Shown: one piece after another, positions 41,606 to 54,188 of the stretch
How positions within the stretch are numbered: the first letter of the stretch is position 1
How the letters are laid out: each line of letters opens with the position of its first letter
Assembly (NCBI RefSeq): GCF_000150275.1
Contig: NW_002060944.1
Location: 5,157,080-5,221,079, forward strand
Source of the DNA: Trichoplax adhaerens
Lineage: Eukaryota > Placozoa > Uniplacotomia > Trichoplacea > Trichoplacidae
Direction of reading: 5' to 3'
Length of the DNA stretch: 64,000 nt
Notes under the pieces: generated by a model
Seen by the model: the letters and a program-made list of their open reading frames with translations, nothing else
The model's database searches: none
Told to the model about the DNA's origin: nothing
Program-made: the position numbers and the translations under genes

Positions 41606-44600
41606 TTAGCTTTCTTGACATCTTGAACCGAAAATGATTGGAATTTGTTTGTCCAGGTTATCAGCAATTGTTTTTGCTAAAAAATATTCAGGATCATTAT
41701 AGCAAACACTTTTATATGACTTGACACAAGCTAGGAATGTCCGAATAATGTGGCAATATTGCCCTGGTGTGACGACTTTTTTGGAATCCGTTTGATATTC
41801 TTTAATACATAGTTTAACATTACATCTTCTTTTGGTAAGATAGGCTGTAGAAATTAAGTAAATTCATCAGCAATGAACTATTAGCTAAAAGTAAAATCTG
41901 TCTAGATAATATTCGGATATTGATAGGAAAGCATAAAGTTGTTAGGTTACAAAAAATTGTAGCAATTCTATTATGTCAAATTGTATTAACTTTGATGTTT
42001 TAGAACAAAAGTACAGATTATAGTACAAGAGTAATAAACATTATTTAATAAATGCCTTTTAAAGTCTCTGCCTTTTTCATTGTATCATACTCGTAGATAC
42101 GATCAATTTACTCTTTCAATTTACTAATGTTGATCTCAAAATTATGGTCTAGACGCGCAAATTTTTACTTAAAGTATTTAATATTCTAAGATTCTAGAAT
42201 ATATTAGCAGGAGAAGATGAAAATCTTTCATTTACTTTACTTTCTCCAAATGAAATCGGAATTATTTGCAGTGTTAGCTAATAAGTGGAACATGAAAGGT
42301 ATAACTTACCATCTGGGATACTTAGTTTGGTACACTTGCTAAATTTTTCTTTCATTGTAGGCAAATTGTAGCAATCCAAAGGCAATAGCTGATTATTGAA
42401 ACCAGGATCGGCCTTCAGTGAATCAAATTGAGCCTTGCATAATCGATAATCACTCATTAAAGCTTGACATTCTTCTTTACATATCAACCGTTTGTAATTA
42501 ACTCCTGCACATGGCGCGAAGTTATGATAGCAAATAGCTTTCAATGCATATTCTTCGCAATGACCACCAATAGCACGTATAAATGCGAAAGTTTCCGATA
42601 ATTTTTGCTCCAAATCCTCCTGATTACCAAATGCTGATGTTTCTGTTTTATTGACACCATAAAAGGGTGCACAAACTGAGCCAGAATAAAGTTCACAACT
42701 CGAACGTATTAAGGAGTTTGAATAATCGTTCTTTTTATCATGCAGGGTAAATTTAGTAATGTCAAATCTAGGTAGATTTTGTAACATTAGCGTTAGCTGG
42801 AGAGTATTGTTTAATAGCGTACGTATAAGTACAAATAGAGATTCAAGTTGAATATAATCAGATAATCTTGCTTATTACCTTGCAAGTGGATCCGTAAATA
42901 GCTGAGCTAAAAATGAACGAAAGGCATGGTAAAGGAAGAAAAATTGTGGTGAATATGTTAGCTAGTTTAGCGGTAGTAGCAACTTTGCAGTTTTAAAAAA
43001 ACTTATCGAATGTGCACTAATGTTAGTGTGAAACATTATAATTTCTCGTAACATATGTTTACTACACTAAATTGTATTGATTTCATGGTAATTCGTGAGC
43101 AATAAATCGAAATTATGTAATAAACAGTGAAACGGCAGAAGAAACTAAACATTACGATATTAGAGAGTTGATCTATCTCGAGTAGTGATTAGATTTATTC
43201 CCAGATTAGGATCTAGTAAGGTATTTCAAATTTTGCTTAACAATGGAAATAGTTTCAAAGTATTGTATTATGATTCATCAAACTTTTACATTTTCGTATT
43301 AAAAATAGCATTAAGCCATTGCCGCAAATCATCGCAGGAAAAAAATTAACCTATTATCAAGGTCTACGTTGTGCTTTAATTACAATATTCGCGTAATTTC
43401 GCTAATTTTACAGACATATAGAAAGATAATGGCATGAATCTGAGCTTATTGAGGATAGCTTGATGAGCGTAAAGATAAATTTTTACTGACGTTCGCAAGA
43501 TCGCTTCCTGTAGTTGATTGTATCGATTGAGATTTTGGAAGATTTCGCCTTTCCTCGGAAGCTTTCAAATATGATCTGTATGGAAATGTAAGAAATAAAA
43601 TATAGATTTCGGTAGACAGATGGCGATAAATGAATAACTCATTTATCGCTTATCGCTTAGTTAAAGTTATCTTAAATTGAGCTAACTCAATATTCAACGA
43701 TAATTAATTATTAATGTCTTCAGAAAATTCATCATCAGCTTTCTTTTTACCTTATAATTGATATTAGATTCAATTTGAATTTGAGCAAACTTCCAGTGTT
43801 GGCCCTGATCGCCTTTTTTATCCCACAGTTTTACCAGTTTGCCACCGGATGGTCGTATGTAAACGCGAAGTCCTGACGATTCATCGGTTGACTCCATATG
43901 GTACCAAAATTGGAGACAGATTGGAAATTTTTGAGGTAGAACTTTGCTAACTAGTCTTGCCCTAGTACGATACTCCTTTGCATAAGTCGTATCTGTCCTG
44001 ATATGGAAGTCTAAATAAAAAGAACGAAATATAATACCAGTATTAGCATTGCAAACGATAATTGTGGTATGTATCTGTGTTAATCGCAAGCTAATAAATT
44101 TTGCTGTACCTCTTTTACCAATTATGGGAAATCCTGAATTTTCCTTCGATGTTTGAGGTAGTTTAACACGCTTCCAGTTAAAGTCATTATTGGCACCATT
44201 TCTCCATCGACAATACGATGATTCAAAAGTGCATTTGATATTGTAAGAAACTAATGATTTATAAACATGGCATAAGATAAAATCAGTTCAAACTGCAGAC
44301 GAAAAGATGCAATTCATATTCAAATCAAAACTGATGTAATTTGAAAATGGTATGGTATGGCTATCAATTTATTATGCTTTACATAGGTAAGAAAGAAGGC
44401 TATAAGTAATTTCCTAATAGCAAAGTTGTAAGAGTTGTATCAATTATTAAATTTCTACAGCTTTATAGGTGAAGAAAATTAAGTATTCTTCCTGTCAATT
44501 TAAATATTACCAGTAATTCCGATAGGTTAATTACCTACAAATAGCCTATATTTTACTAGATGACAATTAAAATGATCTATGGCATTTGGAAATCTTTGGC

Positions 44601-46866
44601 ATTTGATTTTTAAGTTGATAAAGTATAATTAAGAAAGGTACTATAAGGTGTAAAAGATGGCGAAGATTCCTGCAGCTTAATTCGAACGCTTTAAATCGTA
44701 TTTTACTCTAATACGATATTAATCAAGGTCAAAGATTGGATATGATCCGTGATTGAAATTTTAAAAGGAACAGACAGATGTAACGATATGGCGAGAATTT
44801 TATATTGGATTTATGCAGTATAGATACAATAGAAATATGAAACTTAAAAAAATTTTTTGGTATTTTGACACTGAGGCCGTTGAACGGCATACTGTAGGTT
44901 AAAATTCTGTTAGCAGACTTAAATCCAAAACAGTATAAGAAGAAACGGCATTTTGATGACAATTTGTAAATTAATTAAAATAGATAGAAAATTGTTGGTA
45001 GATCCAATTCAGCACAACTAAATAAATCTTTTAATTACGGTAAGCATTGCGATAACTCTTTTATTGTTGCAGCCTTATACGCCTTTGGCACTTTTAATAA
45101 CACCAAGTAGATTCAAATTAACGTTGCTAGAAATACTTGCTACTAGTGAAATAGCGATTATTGTATCAAGATGTAGAATACTTGGATTATTAATATTGCA
45201 GCGGTTGTAAGGCTTGATTTCGAGTTAATTATATTAGCTCTTTTAGCCGTAGTGATTCAAATATATGGGTAAATTATCAAGTTTCAGGTGAGTTAATCTA
45301 TTTCTAATGATATTCACAGGAGGCAATGTTAAGAAATACTTTTACCTAAATGCAGCTGGTTACTTCTATCATATAGTATAGAAGTGAATATGAAATGAAT
45401 ACTTTTCCTTAAGAGCTAAATGTAAAAACTCACTTAAGCTATAGCCAAGGCGTTTAGCTTTTTCTTTTCCGCCTAAATCTTGTAAGATGTCGGCAAATTT
45501 GGAATATTCTAGCAAGTTGTATTTGATATTAGCTAATCTACATGCGAATGTTGTACCTTAATATCGGCACTTGATCTTAAGTATGCAGATTCTAACCTTT
45601 ACATTTGCTTACCTGATGAGCTAGGATTGTCATCTTTAGACAGAGTTATCGATTTCATTAGGAAAGATGATATAATCATACGGATAAAGAGCATGCAAAT
45701 ATTACATTGTTACAATGAGGATTAAATTTTTTATGTACAATATCTATAAAGATAGTAAGGAAAATTGATGTACCCTATGTAAATACCGAAATTTGTTGAC
45801 TAGGTATTAGTTTTTGTCGAATTATAATTATAATTGGTTAAAGATATCTTTCATTAATACTTTAACTATAATCCACTACGATCTATCAATATTGCCCAAA
45901 ACCTACAGTCTAATTCATTCAATTCATTAATTTCATCCAACAGATCTTCATCGACGTAGATGGGATTTTCCTCTACAAATAACGGTGTCGTTAGTAGTTG
46001 TTCATAGTCGCTATTTTTTTATAACATTTAAACTTTTACAACCGTATTTCTAAAAAAACGTATTTAGTTAGAGTTCTCACAGTATCACCTTAAAATATTT
46101 AGTTAACACTAATCCTATTATCCTCGCTATTTGTCAGTTGCCCTCAAGTTATGTTACTAAGATTCTGAAGGTTAGTGCAGTAGTATACAAGAAATATGAG
46201 CTATAATATATTGTAAATAGAGTTTTTGTGTCGCTGCATATAAATTAATGATAAAATCTTAAATTTGTCGCTTTCCGGTAATTTAAATCAGCTAGGATTA
46301 ATACGGTCACCGTCTACCTATGATTAATAGGGTAATAATTATTGGCAAATTTCTTTATGATTCATGGTATAATAGTGGATATTAAATAGTGGTAAACTTA
46401 TAATTAATTATTTACATATTAGATTAGGTATTCTATCGATATAGCCATGCTTACGAGTAAAAGATGATGCAATAATAAAAATATATTAGTCCTGTTAAAA
46501 CTATTTTAATGTCGCTTTGATCAGATTTTACGTATAAAAATCGTGATCAATGAGCACAGTTGTGCCTTTAGCAGTGCATTAGTAATTTATTTTTACCGTA
46601 GATAGGTAAATGCCTATAATATAGATTGTACTAAAATTGGCTACATTCAAGGAAAGTAGTACAAAAATGTAAAGTGATTGTATTTTATTCGATGGTATTA
46701 GAATTTAAAATATAGTATGCCATAGACCGCTTTATTTAGTACGATAAAATTTAAATTTACCTGGAATAGCAACCGAGTTGCCGTTCATTAAGCCAATATT
46801 GTCTGGTGCTTGTTGTGCTTGTGCAACAGCCAACCAGGTAATAATAAAGATGAAAAGTAGCTTCAT
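41606..46866 (-). CDS. Secreted MAM + ROR-type Frizzled + RGM-N-like protein, 8 exons, 488 aa
   Basis: Exons: 46761-46866, 45903-45972, 45434-45537, 44110-44250, 43751-44010, 43487-43575, 42310-42767 and 41606-41844. All phases agree, giving 488 codons and a TAA. Residues 1-19 are a signal peptide (MKLLFIFIITWLAVAQAQ). Residues 36-93 are an acidic, helical segment. A MAM domain spans about 99-255: CTFESSYCRW, WKRV, ARLVSKVLP, LQFWYHM, then IIFESFRGK and ISIDTI before a final Cys. A Frizzled Cys-rich domain spans about 275-395: CELYSGSVC, EEYALKAICYHNFAPC, LICKEECQAL and LLPLDCYNLP. It most resembles ROR/MuSK domains. The C-terminal 75 residues have five Cys spaced C-x4-C-xn-C-x8-C-x7-C, like the N-domain of repulsive guidance molecules. 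No membrane segment, kringle or kinase follows, so it should be secreted. MAM domains mediate adhesion, and Frizzled domains often bind Wnt or lipid. The name and role are unknown. The exon 2 donor (GTTTTG) is weak. Confidence 0.85.
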
Positions 46867-49800
46867 GTTGATTTTAATGACTTGGCTGCTCGATTTTCAG
46901 CAAGTCAATCACAGTTAAGTACTAGTATATTAGTAAGAATTCTAAAATTAATTAAATGTACAATAACTATATGAAAGATAAGAGTAATATATTAATTCAA
47001 GCAGACCTGAATGTGGATGTTTTATTGTACTTTAAACGAAGAGATTACTAGTAATCCTTCTAGTACAGACTGAAATAACGCTTCGAATACAGTTCATGAA
47101 ATTAATGACGACTTATGTATAGTTTTTATAAGTTTTGACATTGTTATGCTTAACTTCTATGTCATGCTGATATCTTGTATATGATAAATAAATCATGACC
47201 ATCATATTATTTATTCTAATGGGGAATAAAGTGGCCACAATTGAAATGACTATTGCATTCAACTAGAACTAATATAGCTTTAATAATTAATGTTCTTATT
47301 GTAAATTCTATATGTAAATAATTACAGCCTATCTACAACAATGTTGTGATGAATATTTGGATAAATTAATCTTTGTACTGTCCAAATTTAAACAGGTTTT
47401 GTCCGAGTTGATTAATTAGTCAGCACTGCTTACCAGGATGCCGCGTTGAAAAATTTTTTTAAAATCACCGGATTTACCTCTTAATTGGTTAAAGCAAACG
47501 TGATAACATACTTTACATTGCCCGAATTTTTCTCAAAATCCTGCATGTGCCGTATGCAAGAGAAAACCCTATTTAATGAGAAAAAATCTTCACATTTCGC
47601 TGCGGATAATTTCTTATGGTGATAAAAAATTGCATGAAAATGCCGATATGCTAATTGTAATATGTTTACGCGACATTCATTTCAAATGCAGCAGCGAATA
47701 AACGTATGTATTTCTTGAAGACTTGAATAATATTCATCGCCGTAGAAAGTCTCAGGATGGAAATCTCTACATCCTTGTTGATAAAATTTTGAATGGATAA
47801 AGGAAGAAATAGAGCCGATATTGTCATGTAATAGTTGGCTGTGGTGTGATATTTTGTAATTCTTCGGCTAATGTCATGTGATTTAAGGCATATCCTACCG
47901 AGCTATAAGCAATCATTGGCTGGTTAAAGTTTAGACAAGATTCCGACTGGATCGATTGGTCATAACAATGTGCTATTCTCAAATAAAGGTAACGATATAC
48001 AAGGAACCAATGAGCTCAATCTTTATATACATACTGTAGCATAGGATGCGACTGGTATCACTGCAGTTAATAAACCTTTGAATCATAGGCATGGTATAAT
48101 TGGGTTCTTTGTAATATATTGAGATTGGGGGTAATAATTTGCATACAGGCAATACGATTCGTGTAATATAATAAATTTGTAATACAAATAGTGAAATCTA
48201 TACCAGAATAGATTAAACAAAAAGATGGAGTCAGCGTTATTACTAGTCTATTAATAACTAAATGCAAAGGATCGAATTGATTTAATTTAAGGCTAAATTA
48301 AGGTAAAATAACACACAAAATTCTAACTCATGTTGAAGTAATTTATTTTGATTATACATCGTTTTACGTAAGTCGACGTATATATCAATGCTAAATATTG
48401 TTATATCGATAGGAATCGCGGCCTTGTAAAGATAGTAGTTGTTATTCTAGTGATTATTCTAGTGTAAATATACATTAGTTGAATTCATCATTGTTACAGA
48501 TCGTTGTTAGCAAATCAGATTTGGATTATTCCCAACCTTCGATTTGACTTTCTTGCTGCCAACAAATCCATGTCCTCATCGAAACATTGAGATAATTTCT
48601 TCACTTTGTGCTGGAGTCGCTCACATATCAAATAGTAATAACTGTAAAAATTTGTGTAAGGAATCATTTCTTCAATGATAGCGACAATCGTAACCGAAAA
48701 TATCGACATGTTATTTAATATCGTCATCATAAAAGACTTTAATATATACGTATACTAAAATAAATACCGATGTTTTCGATGTTTTACGAGAGACAATTTC
48801 TCGATCGCTACTATATTAGATAATAGACAACCTAGAAATGAAACTTATTTTGAATATCTTGCACATGATCAAAGTGCTAATAACTGTTAGCTGTCCATTA
48901 CTTATCGGATCTACATCCAGCTACGTGCTATTCTAAGCATAGACTGCATCAATGATAGTGAGAGAATTAGAAAGCATGTAGTATCTCATTATGAATTGTG
49001 ATTTTGAAATTGGAAAGTTTACCATAACTATAGTGCTCTCCTCTAAGGTTTGTCATGTACCATAATATGATAAAAATAATGCGCTCGAAATCACAACGTC
49101 GCGTTAGGTAGACGTAATGGATAAGACTTTTTTAAATTTCTAGTCACATTAGTTGTGGTTACCACTTGATCATAGGTATACACTCTGCTAATATCTATAT
49201 ATTATGGAGCTTAAATATTGATCAAATTAATCTTAGCAATTAGTATAATCCATGATGGCTCTACCATCAGCTGCTAAACTCTCTTATTTCAAGGAATCCC
49301 TACAAATCGTATACTATGATTTACAATATTTCATGATGAAAGCACATTAAAAGCACCTATTAGGAGAGTTTCAAATAATTTTTACCATGCATTATACTAT
49401 AAATTTCGAGTACAATAATTACATATGGTACGTAGACATGCTAGAAATTTTATACAGGAGTTTAAAAAGTTTGCGAACTTAGCACGACATCGATAGTTTA
49501 TACAGTACTTTGAAAATATTGTGTTAAACTTTTTTCAAAAAATATTGTTTTTTTAATCACATAATACTCAAAATATGATTTTTATTACGCCATCGTAGAA
49601 CCAGTTTAATAGTTGAATAATTAAAATTGTGTAAAAGGGTAAGATTAACTTTGCTTAAAGGTCAATTAATGATGTCATAAGATGTTTTAAAATTTTTACA
49701 TTAGGATAGAGTAGATAGGGATGTGGATGTAAATGCATTTATGTAGGTTTGAAAGTGTGAGATATACAAATTAATTATTGCAGCACACCCAATATAGCAG

Positions 49801-50199
49801 ACAGGTGGTTATGCGTAAGAAATTGTAAACTTTGCATAGAACGGTGTAGAACTAATTTATAATCAGCGATAAACTGTCAAAGTGCATTTAAGCTATTAGC
49901 TTGATGTGATTTATTTACTAAGTGGTATCTTGCTGGTTTTAAGCTGATTGTTAGAAATTACAATTTCATCATACCACGATTCGCAACCTAACATTGCCTT
50001 TACTATAGGCAAACGTATCATTGCACCTCGCTAGGCCGTCAAGCTGCCGCATAACGTATGCAATCCGTCGTACATGTATTTCGAGCAACGCAAACACGGA
50101 TAGCCGATTACCTAGAAATGATTACAGGAATACATTTGGTCATGGCTGTTTAATCTTTGCAGAAAGAATCTAACTATACGAGTATTCACTGTAGATCAT
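46867..50199. other. AT-rich region, possibly containing a small minus-strand terminal exon
   Basis: Most of the stretch is closed in all frames. On the minus strand at 48515-48730 there is a 71-codon frame. Its second half follows a good acceptor (TTTTTACAG) and reads ICERLQHKVKKLSQCF, then DMDLLAARKSNRR, before a TGA. That looks like the end of a coding gene, but no upstream exons could be joined. No signal peptide or domain is recognised. The promoter of the MAM-Frizzled gene should lie just above 46866. Confidence 0.3.
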
Positions 50200-50620
50200 A
50201 CTACCTTTCAGCTATAGCACTTGAGCCATTACTCTTCGGAGCAACTATTTGCATATTTTTGATTTTATAGCCATAATGATTAAATGATATTTCAATGTTA
50301 ATAACCCATAGATAAATTATACTACCGTATCTCATACTATCTATCAACTGTCGTATCTGAGCTATTATTCTTCGGTGTAACTCGTATTTGCATATTTATG
50401 ATTCCATAGCCATAATGGTAAAATGATATTACAATGTCGATAACGCATGGGTAAATGGCACTACTGTGCTCCATACTACCTACCAGCCGTCGCACACTAG
50501 CTATTATTATTCGATTCAACTCGTGTTTGCGTCTTTTCTCGTATGATCCCATAGCTGTAATGATAGAATGATATTGCAGTGTTGATGAATCTTCGGTAAA
50601 TTATAGGGGAATTTTCAATT
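50200..50620. repeat. Three tandem copies of an about 140-bp unit
   Basis: The words GAGC(C/T)ATTA(C/T)TCTTCGG at about 50222 and 50357 and a diverged copy at about 50498 are each followed by a CATATTT(A/T)TGATT...ATAGCCATAATG block and a TTACCCAT/ACCCATAGATAAAT block. Copies are clearly diverged from each other. No coding function is evident. Confidence 0.7.
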
Positions 50621-51139
50621 ATCAATGATTCTGAAAATTTCCCTAAATTATACTACTCTATTCTAGGAGTTTAATCGTTTGCATGAGGCTATATCAGTAG
50701 AAGTATATACTATAACAGTGCGTAACTACCGTGATATACCGTTATATTCGTGCATATGCATGCGTAAGAATGGATCCAGTAAAGGAATTTATAAAGGAAG
50801 CTATATTGTATACTGAATCTACTATTGATGCGCTTATTTCATTGACCAATTTATAAAGTGTAATAACGTTATCCAATGGCGATAGAGCATTTCGACCCAT
50901 ATGTATCGCGATTAGTTATAACCTGATGCATGCGTACACTCATCATAATAAATGAACAAACTGTAAAATGAGTAGCGACTAGCTCTGGTCAGAACCTATT
51001 TTAATCGAAGAAACTGGCTGCAGTTTCTCATACCCTGATATTAACCATCCACTCAAGAAAGCTCAAAATTATTTTCTCCTTTGGAACTATTAAAATTATA
51101 CACATCAGTATATCATGTTCTTAATGGATGAATACTTTT

Positions 51140-51420
51140 ATACTTATTAAAGAATTGATTTCGTTTCAACAGGTTTTCATTATATCTTATCCCTTGAGGA
51201 ATACCTACAGTATATCGAAGAATTGATTTCGTACGACGTCATTATATATCTTTTGAGAAATACTGCTACCCCTATCAAAGAATTAATTCCATTTGAATGC
51301 GTCAATAGGAGACGTACCCATATATCATATTAAAGGCTGATTTTGTTTCAACGTGTCCATCTGATGTATTTTTCGATGAAGACTTTTACCTATGTCAAAG
51401 AGCTGAGTTTGTTGTTTCGT
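51140..51420. repeat. Degenerate tandem repeat of about 60-75 bp
   Basis: AAAGAATTGATTTCGTTTCA at about 51150 recurs as AAGAATTGATTTCGTACGA, AAAGAATTAATTCCATTTGA and AAAGGCTGATTTTGTTTCA, then AAAGAGCTGAGTTTGTTGTT. Each copy is followed by variants of CATTATATC and TTGAGAAATAC. It directly precedes the 156-bp array. Confidence 0.6.
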
Positions 51421-52230
51421 GATTCTTAGTTTTAGTTTTAATGATAGATATAAGTGATCTCCTTGATTGCAGAGTCTTTATTTTTATAATTAATTAACAC
51501 AGTAGTACCATGGAAATTGATTGCACTATGCAGTATTCAATAGAGTTAACAGTAAATGCAGTAACTCCAATAGAATATTATTTTATTTCCTGATTGTTAG
51601 TTTTAGTTTTAAAGATAGATATAACTCATATAAGTAATCTTCTCGATTGCAGAGTCCATATTTTTAGTGAATAAAGCAGTACCTTGGAAATTGATTGCGC
51701 CATGCAATCATACGCTCGTATATACTACTAGTGGTACAGTCAATACTCCAAACATAGGGAGAGGCAGTCGAAATGTATTTGAAACATGATGGAGCGATGA
51801 CGTCATATCTAGTTTTAAAGATAGATATAATTCAAATAACTAATCTTCTCGATTGCAGAGTACACAGTAGTACCATGGAAATTGATTGCACCATGCAGCA
51901 TTCAATAGAGTTAACAGTAAATGCAGTAACTCCAATAGAATATTATTTCCTGATTCTTAGTTTTAGTTTTAAAGATAGACATAAGTGATCTTCTCGATTG
52001 CAGAGTCTGTATCCTTACTAATGAAGTAATACCATGGAAATTGATTGCACCATACAGTATTCAATAGAGTTAACGGTAAATGCAGTAACTCCAATAGAAT
52101 ATTATTTCCTGATTCTTAGTTTTAGTTTTAAAGATAGACATAAGTAATCTTCTCGATTGCAGAGTCTGTATCTTTATTAATGAAGTAGTACCATGGAAAT
52201 TGATTGCGCCATGCAATCATAAGCTCGTAT
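51421..52230. repeat. 156-bp tandem array, left copy
   Basis: Units start with GATT(C/G)TTAGTTTTAGTTTTA at about 51421, 51592, 51952 and 52111. They contain TCTCGATTGCAGAGTC, ACCATGGAAATTGATTGC and GAGTTAACAGTAAATGCAG. The array is interrupted by a distinct block (about 51733-51805) with AACATAGGGAGAGGCAGTCG and a TGACGTCA palindrome. That block returns at the end of the array near 52245-52308. Open frames of about 70 codons inside are repeat by-products. Confidence 0.8.
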
Positions 52231-52522
52231 ATAGAGCTAGTGGCACAGTCAATACTCCATACATAGGGAGAGGCAGTCGAAATGTATTTCGATGGGGCGA
52301 TGACGTCATATCTGCCGGTCAAGTGCTGATCGAGTTTTTCTTTCTTTTGATCTCAGTTGTTGTCAGTGTACTGTACCGGCGTCCAGTCCTGTCCAACACC
52401 AGTGTAACAGTTCAATACTGAGTAGTGAGTATCCGTGTTATGGAGTGCCACTCCATAGCATAGTACTGTAGAGTGGAGCTGTCTGGAAAATCGTCATGTG
52501 AGCTGCGTACGGCCTTACGTAT

Positions 52523-52572
52523 NNNNNNNNNNNNNNNNNNNNNNNNNNNNNNNNNNNNNNNNNNNNNNNNNN
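52523..52572. other. Assembly gap of 50 N
   Basis: A run of exactly 50 undetermined bases. Its round size suggests a placeholder, not a measured gap length. Confidence 0.98.
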
Positions 52573-52707
52573 ATTCCATTTGAATGCGTCAATAGGAGAC
52601 GTACCCATATATCATATTAAAGGCTGATTTTGTTTCAACGTGTCCATCTGATGTATTTTTCGATGAAGACTTTTACCTATGTCAAAGAGCTGAGTTTGTT
52701 GTTTCGT

Positions 52708-53830
52708 GATTCTTAGTTTTAGTTTTAATGATAGATATAAGTGATCTCCTTGATTGCAGAGTCTTTATTTTTATAATTAATTAACACAGTAGTACCATGG
52801 AAATTGATTGCACTATGCAGTATTCAATAGAGTTAACAGTAAATGCAGTAACTCCAATAGAATATTATTTTATTTCCTGATTGTTAGTTTTAGTTTTAAA
52901 GATAGATATAACTCATATAAGTAATCTTCTCGATTGCAGAGTCCATATTTTTAGTGAATAAAGCAGTACCTTGGAAATTGATTGCGCCATGCAATCATAC
53001 GCTCGTATATACTACTAGTGGTACAGTCAATACTCCAAACATAGGGAGAGGCAGTCGAAATGTATTTGAAACATGATGGAGCGATGACGTCATATCTAGT
53101 TTTAAAGATAGATATAATTCAAATAACTAATCTTCTCGATTGCAGAGTACACAGTAGTACCATGGAAATTGATTGCACCATGCAGCATTCAATAGAGTTA
53201 ACAGTAAATGCAGTAACTCCAATAGAATATTATTTCCTGATTCTTAGTTTTAGTTTTAAAGATAGACATAAGTGATCTTCTCGATTGCAGAGTCTGTATC
53301 CTTACTAATGAAGTAATACCATGGAAATTGATTGCACCATACAGTATTCAATAGAGTTAACGGTAAATGCAGTAACTCCAATAGAATATTATTTCCTGAT
53401 TCTTAGTTTTAGTTTTAATGATAGACATAAGTAATCTTCTCGATTGCAGAGTCTGTATCTTTATTAATGAAGTAGTACCATGGAAATTGATTGCACCATA
53501 CAGTATCCAATAGAGTTAACGGTAAATGCAGTAACTCCAATAGGATATTTCCTGATTCTTAGTTTTAGTTTTAAAGATAGACATAAGTAATCTTCTCGAT
53601 TGCAGAGTCTGTATCTTTATTAATGAAGTAATACCATGGAAATTGATTGCACCATACAGTATTCAATAGAGTTAACGGTAAATGCAGTAACTCCAATAGG
53701 ATATTTCCTGATTCTTAGTTTTAGTTTTAAAGATAGACATAAGTAATCTTCTCGATTGCAGAGTCTGTATCTTTATTAATGAAGTAATACCATGGAAACT
53801 GATTGCGCCATGCAATCATACGCTCGTATA
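52708..53830. repeat. 156-bp tandem array, right copy, two units longer than the left
   Basis: Unit starts lie at about 52708, 52879, 53239, 53398, 53554 and 53711. The last three units are nearly identical, suggesting recent expansion or unequal exchange. The array ends about 300 bp before the TATA box of the ependymin-related gene. Confidence 0.8.
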
Positions 53831-53899
53831 TAGGGCTAGTGGTACAGTCAATACTCCAAACATAGGGAGAGGCAGTCGAAATGTATTTCGATGGAGCGA

Positions 53900-53907
53900 T
53901 GACGTCA
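53900..53907. promoter_or_regulatory. Full CRE/ATF palindrome (TGACGTCA) upstream of the ependymin-related gene
   Basis: A perfect 8-bp CREB/ATF site lies 223 bp before the TATA box. The same octamer is present at equivalent places in the duplicated sequence (about 51798, 52301 and 53085). The sequence is clear; regulatory use is inferred from position. Confidence 0.45.
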
Positions 53908-54129
53908 TATCTGCCTGTCAAGTGCTGATCGAGTTTTTCTTTCTTTTGATCTCAGTTGTTGTCAGTATACTGTACCGGCGTCCAGTCCTGTCCAATACCA
54001 GTGTAACAGTTCAATACTGAGTTGTGAGTATCCGTGTTATGGAGTGCCACTCCATAGCACAGTACTGTAGAGTGGAGCTGTCTGGAAAATCGTCATGTGA
54101 GCTGCGTACGGCCTTACGTATGGAATGTC

Positions 54130-54135
54130 TATAAA
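54130..54135 (+). promoter_or_regulatory. TATA box of the ependymin-related gene
   Basis: TATAAA lies 54 bp upstream of the first ATG that gives a signal peptide. Transcription would begin about 25-30 bp further on, near 54160. The overlapping upstream ATG at 54135 would then lie outside the transcript, which decides the start codon of the gene. Confidence 0.7.
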
Positions 54136-54188
54136 TGCAAACGAGCAGCAAGGTCAGGACATTATTCGTTATTCGTTCCAGCTGGAAA

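Larger units (their letters stand above)
51286..54121 (+). repeat. Large direct duplication flanking an assembly gap
   Basis: The sequence 51286-52522 is repeated from 52573 to 54121. The first halves are collinear at a constant offset of 1287 bp, including two identical 71-codon frames at 51773 and 53060. The right copy is 312 bp longer, equal to two extra 156-bp units. The left copy stops at CTTACGTAT exactly where the gap begins, and the right copy starts inside the left one. This is the pattern of two overlapping contig ends or two alleles left side by side. Confidence 0.85.

Noticed and set aside
42278-42787. A stand-alone Frizzled-domain gene starting at the local Met
   Set aside because: The local Met lies before the splice acceptor at 42768. 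Phase and domain order show it is exon 7 of the larger MAM-Frizzled gene.
41606-46866. A ROR or MuSK receptor tyrosine kinase
   Set aside because: The Frizzled domain is ROR-like, but the frame ends after the RGM-N-like module. No kringle, membrane segment or kinase exon was found downstream.
51421-53830. A CRISPR-like array of repeats
   Set aside because: Units are about 156 bp and repeat over their whole length without unique spacers, in a eukaryotic setting.
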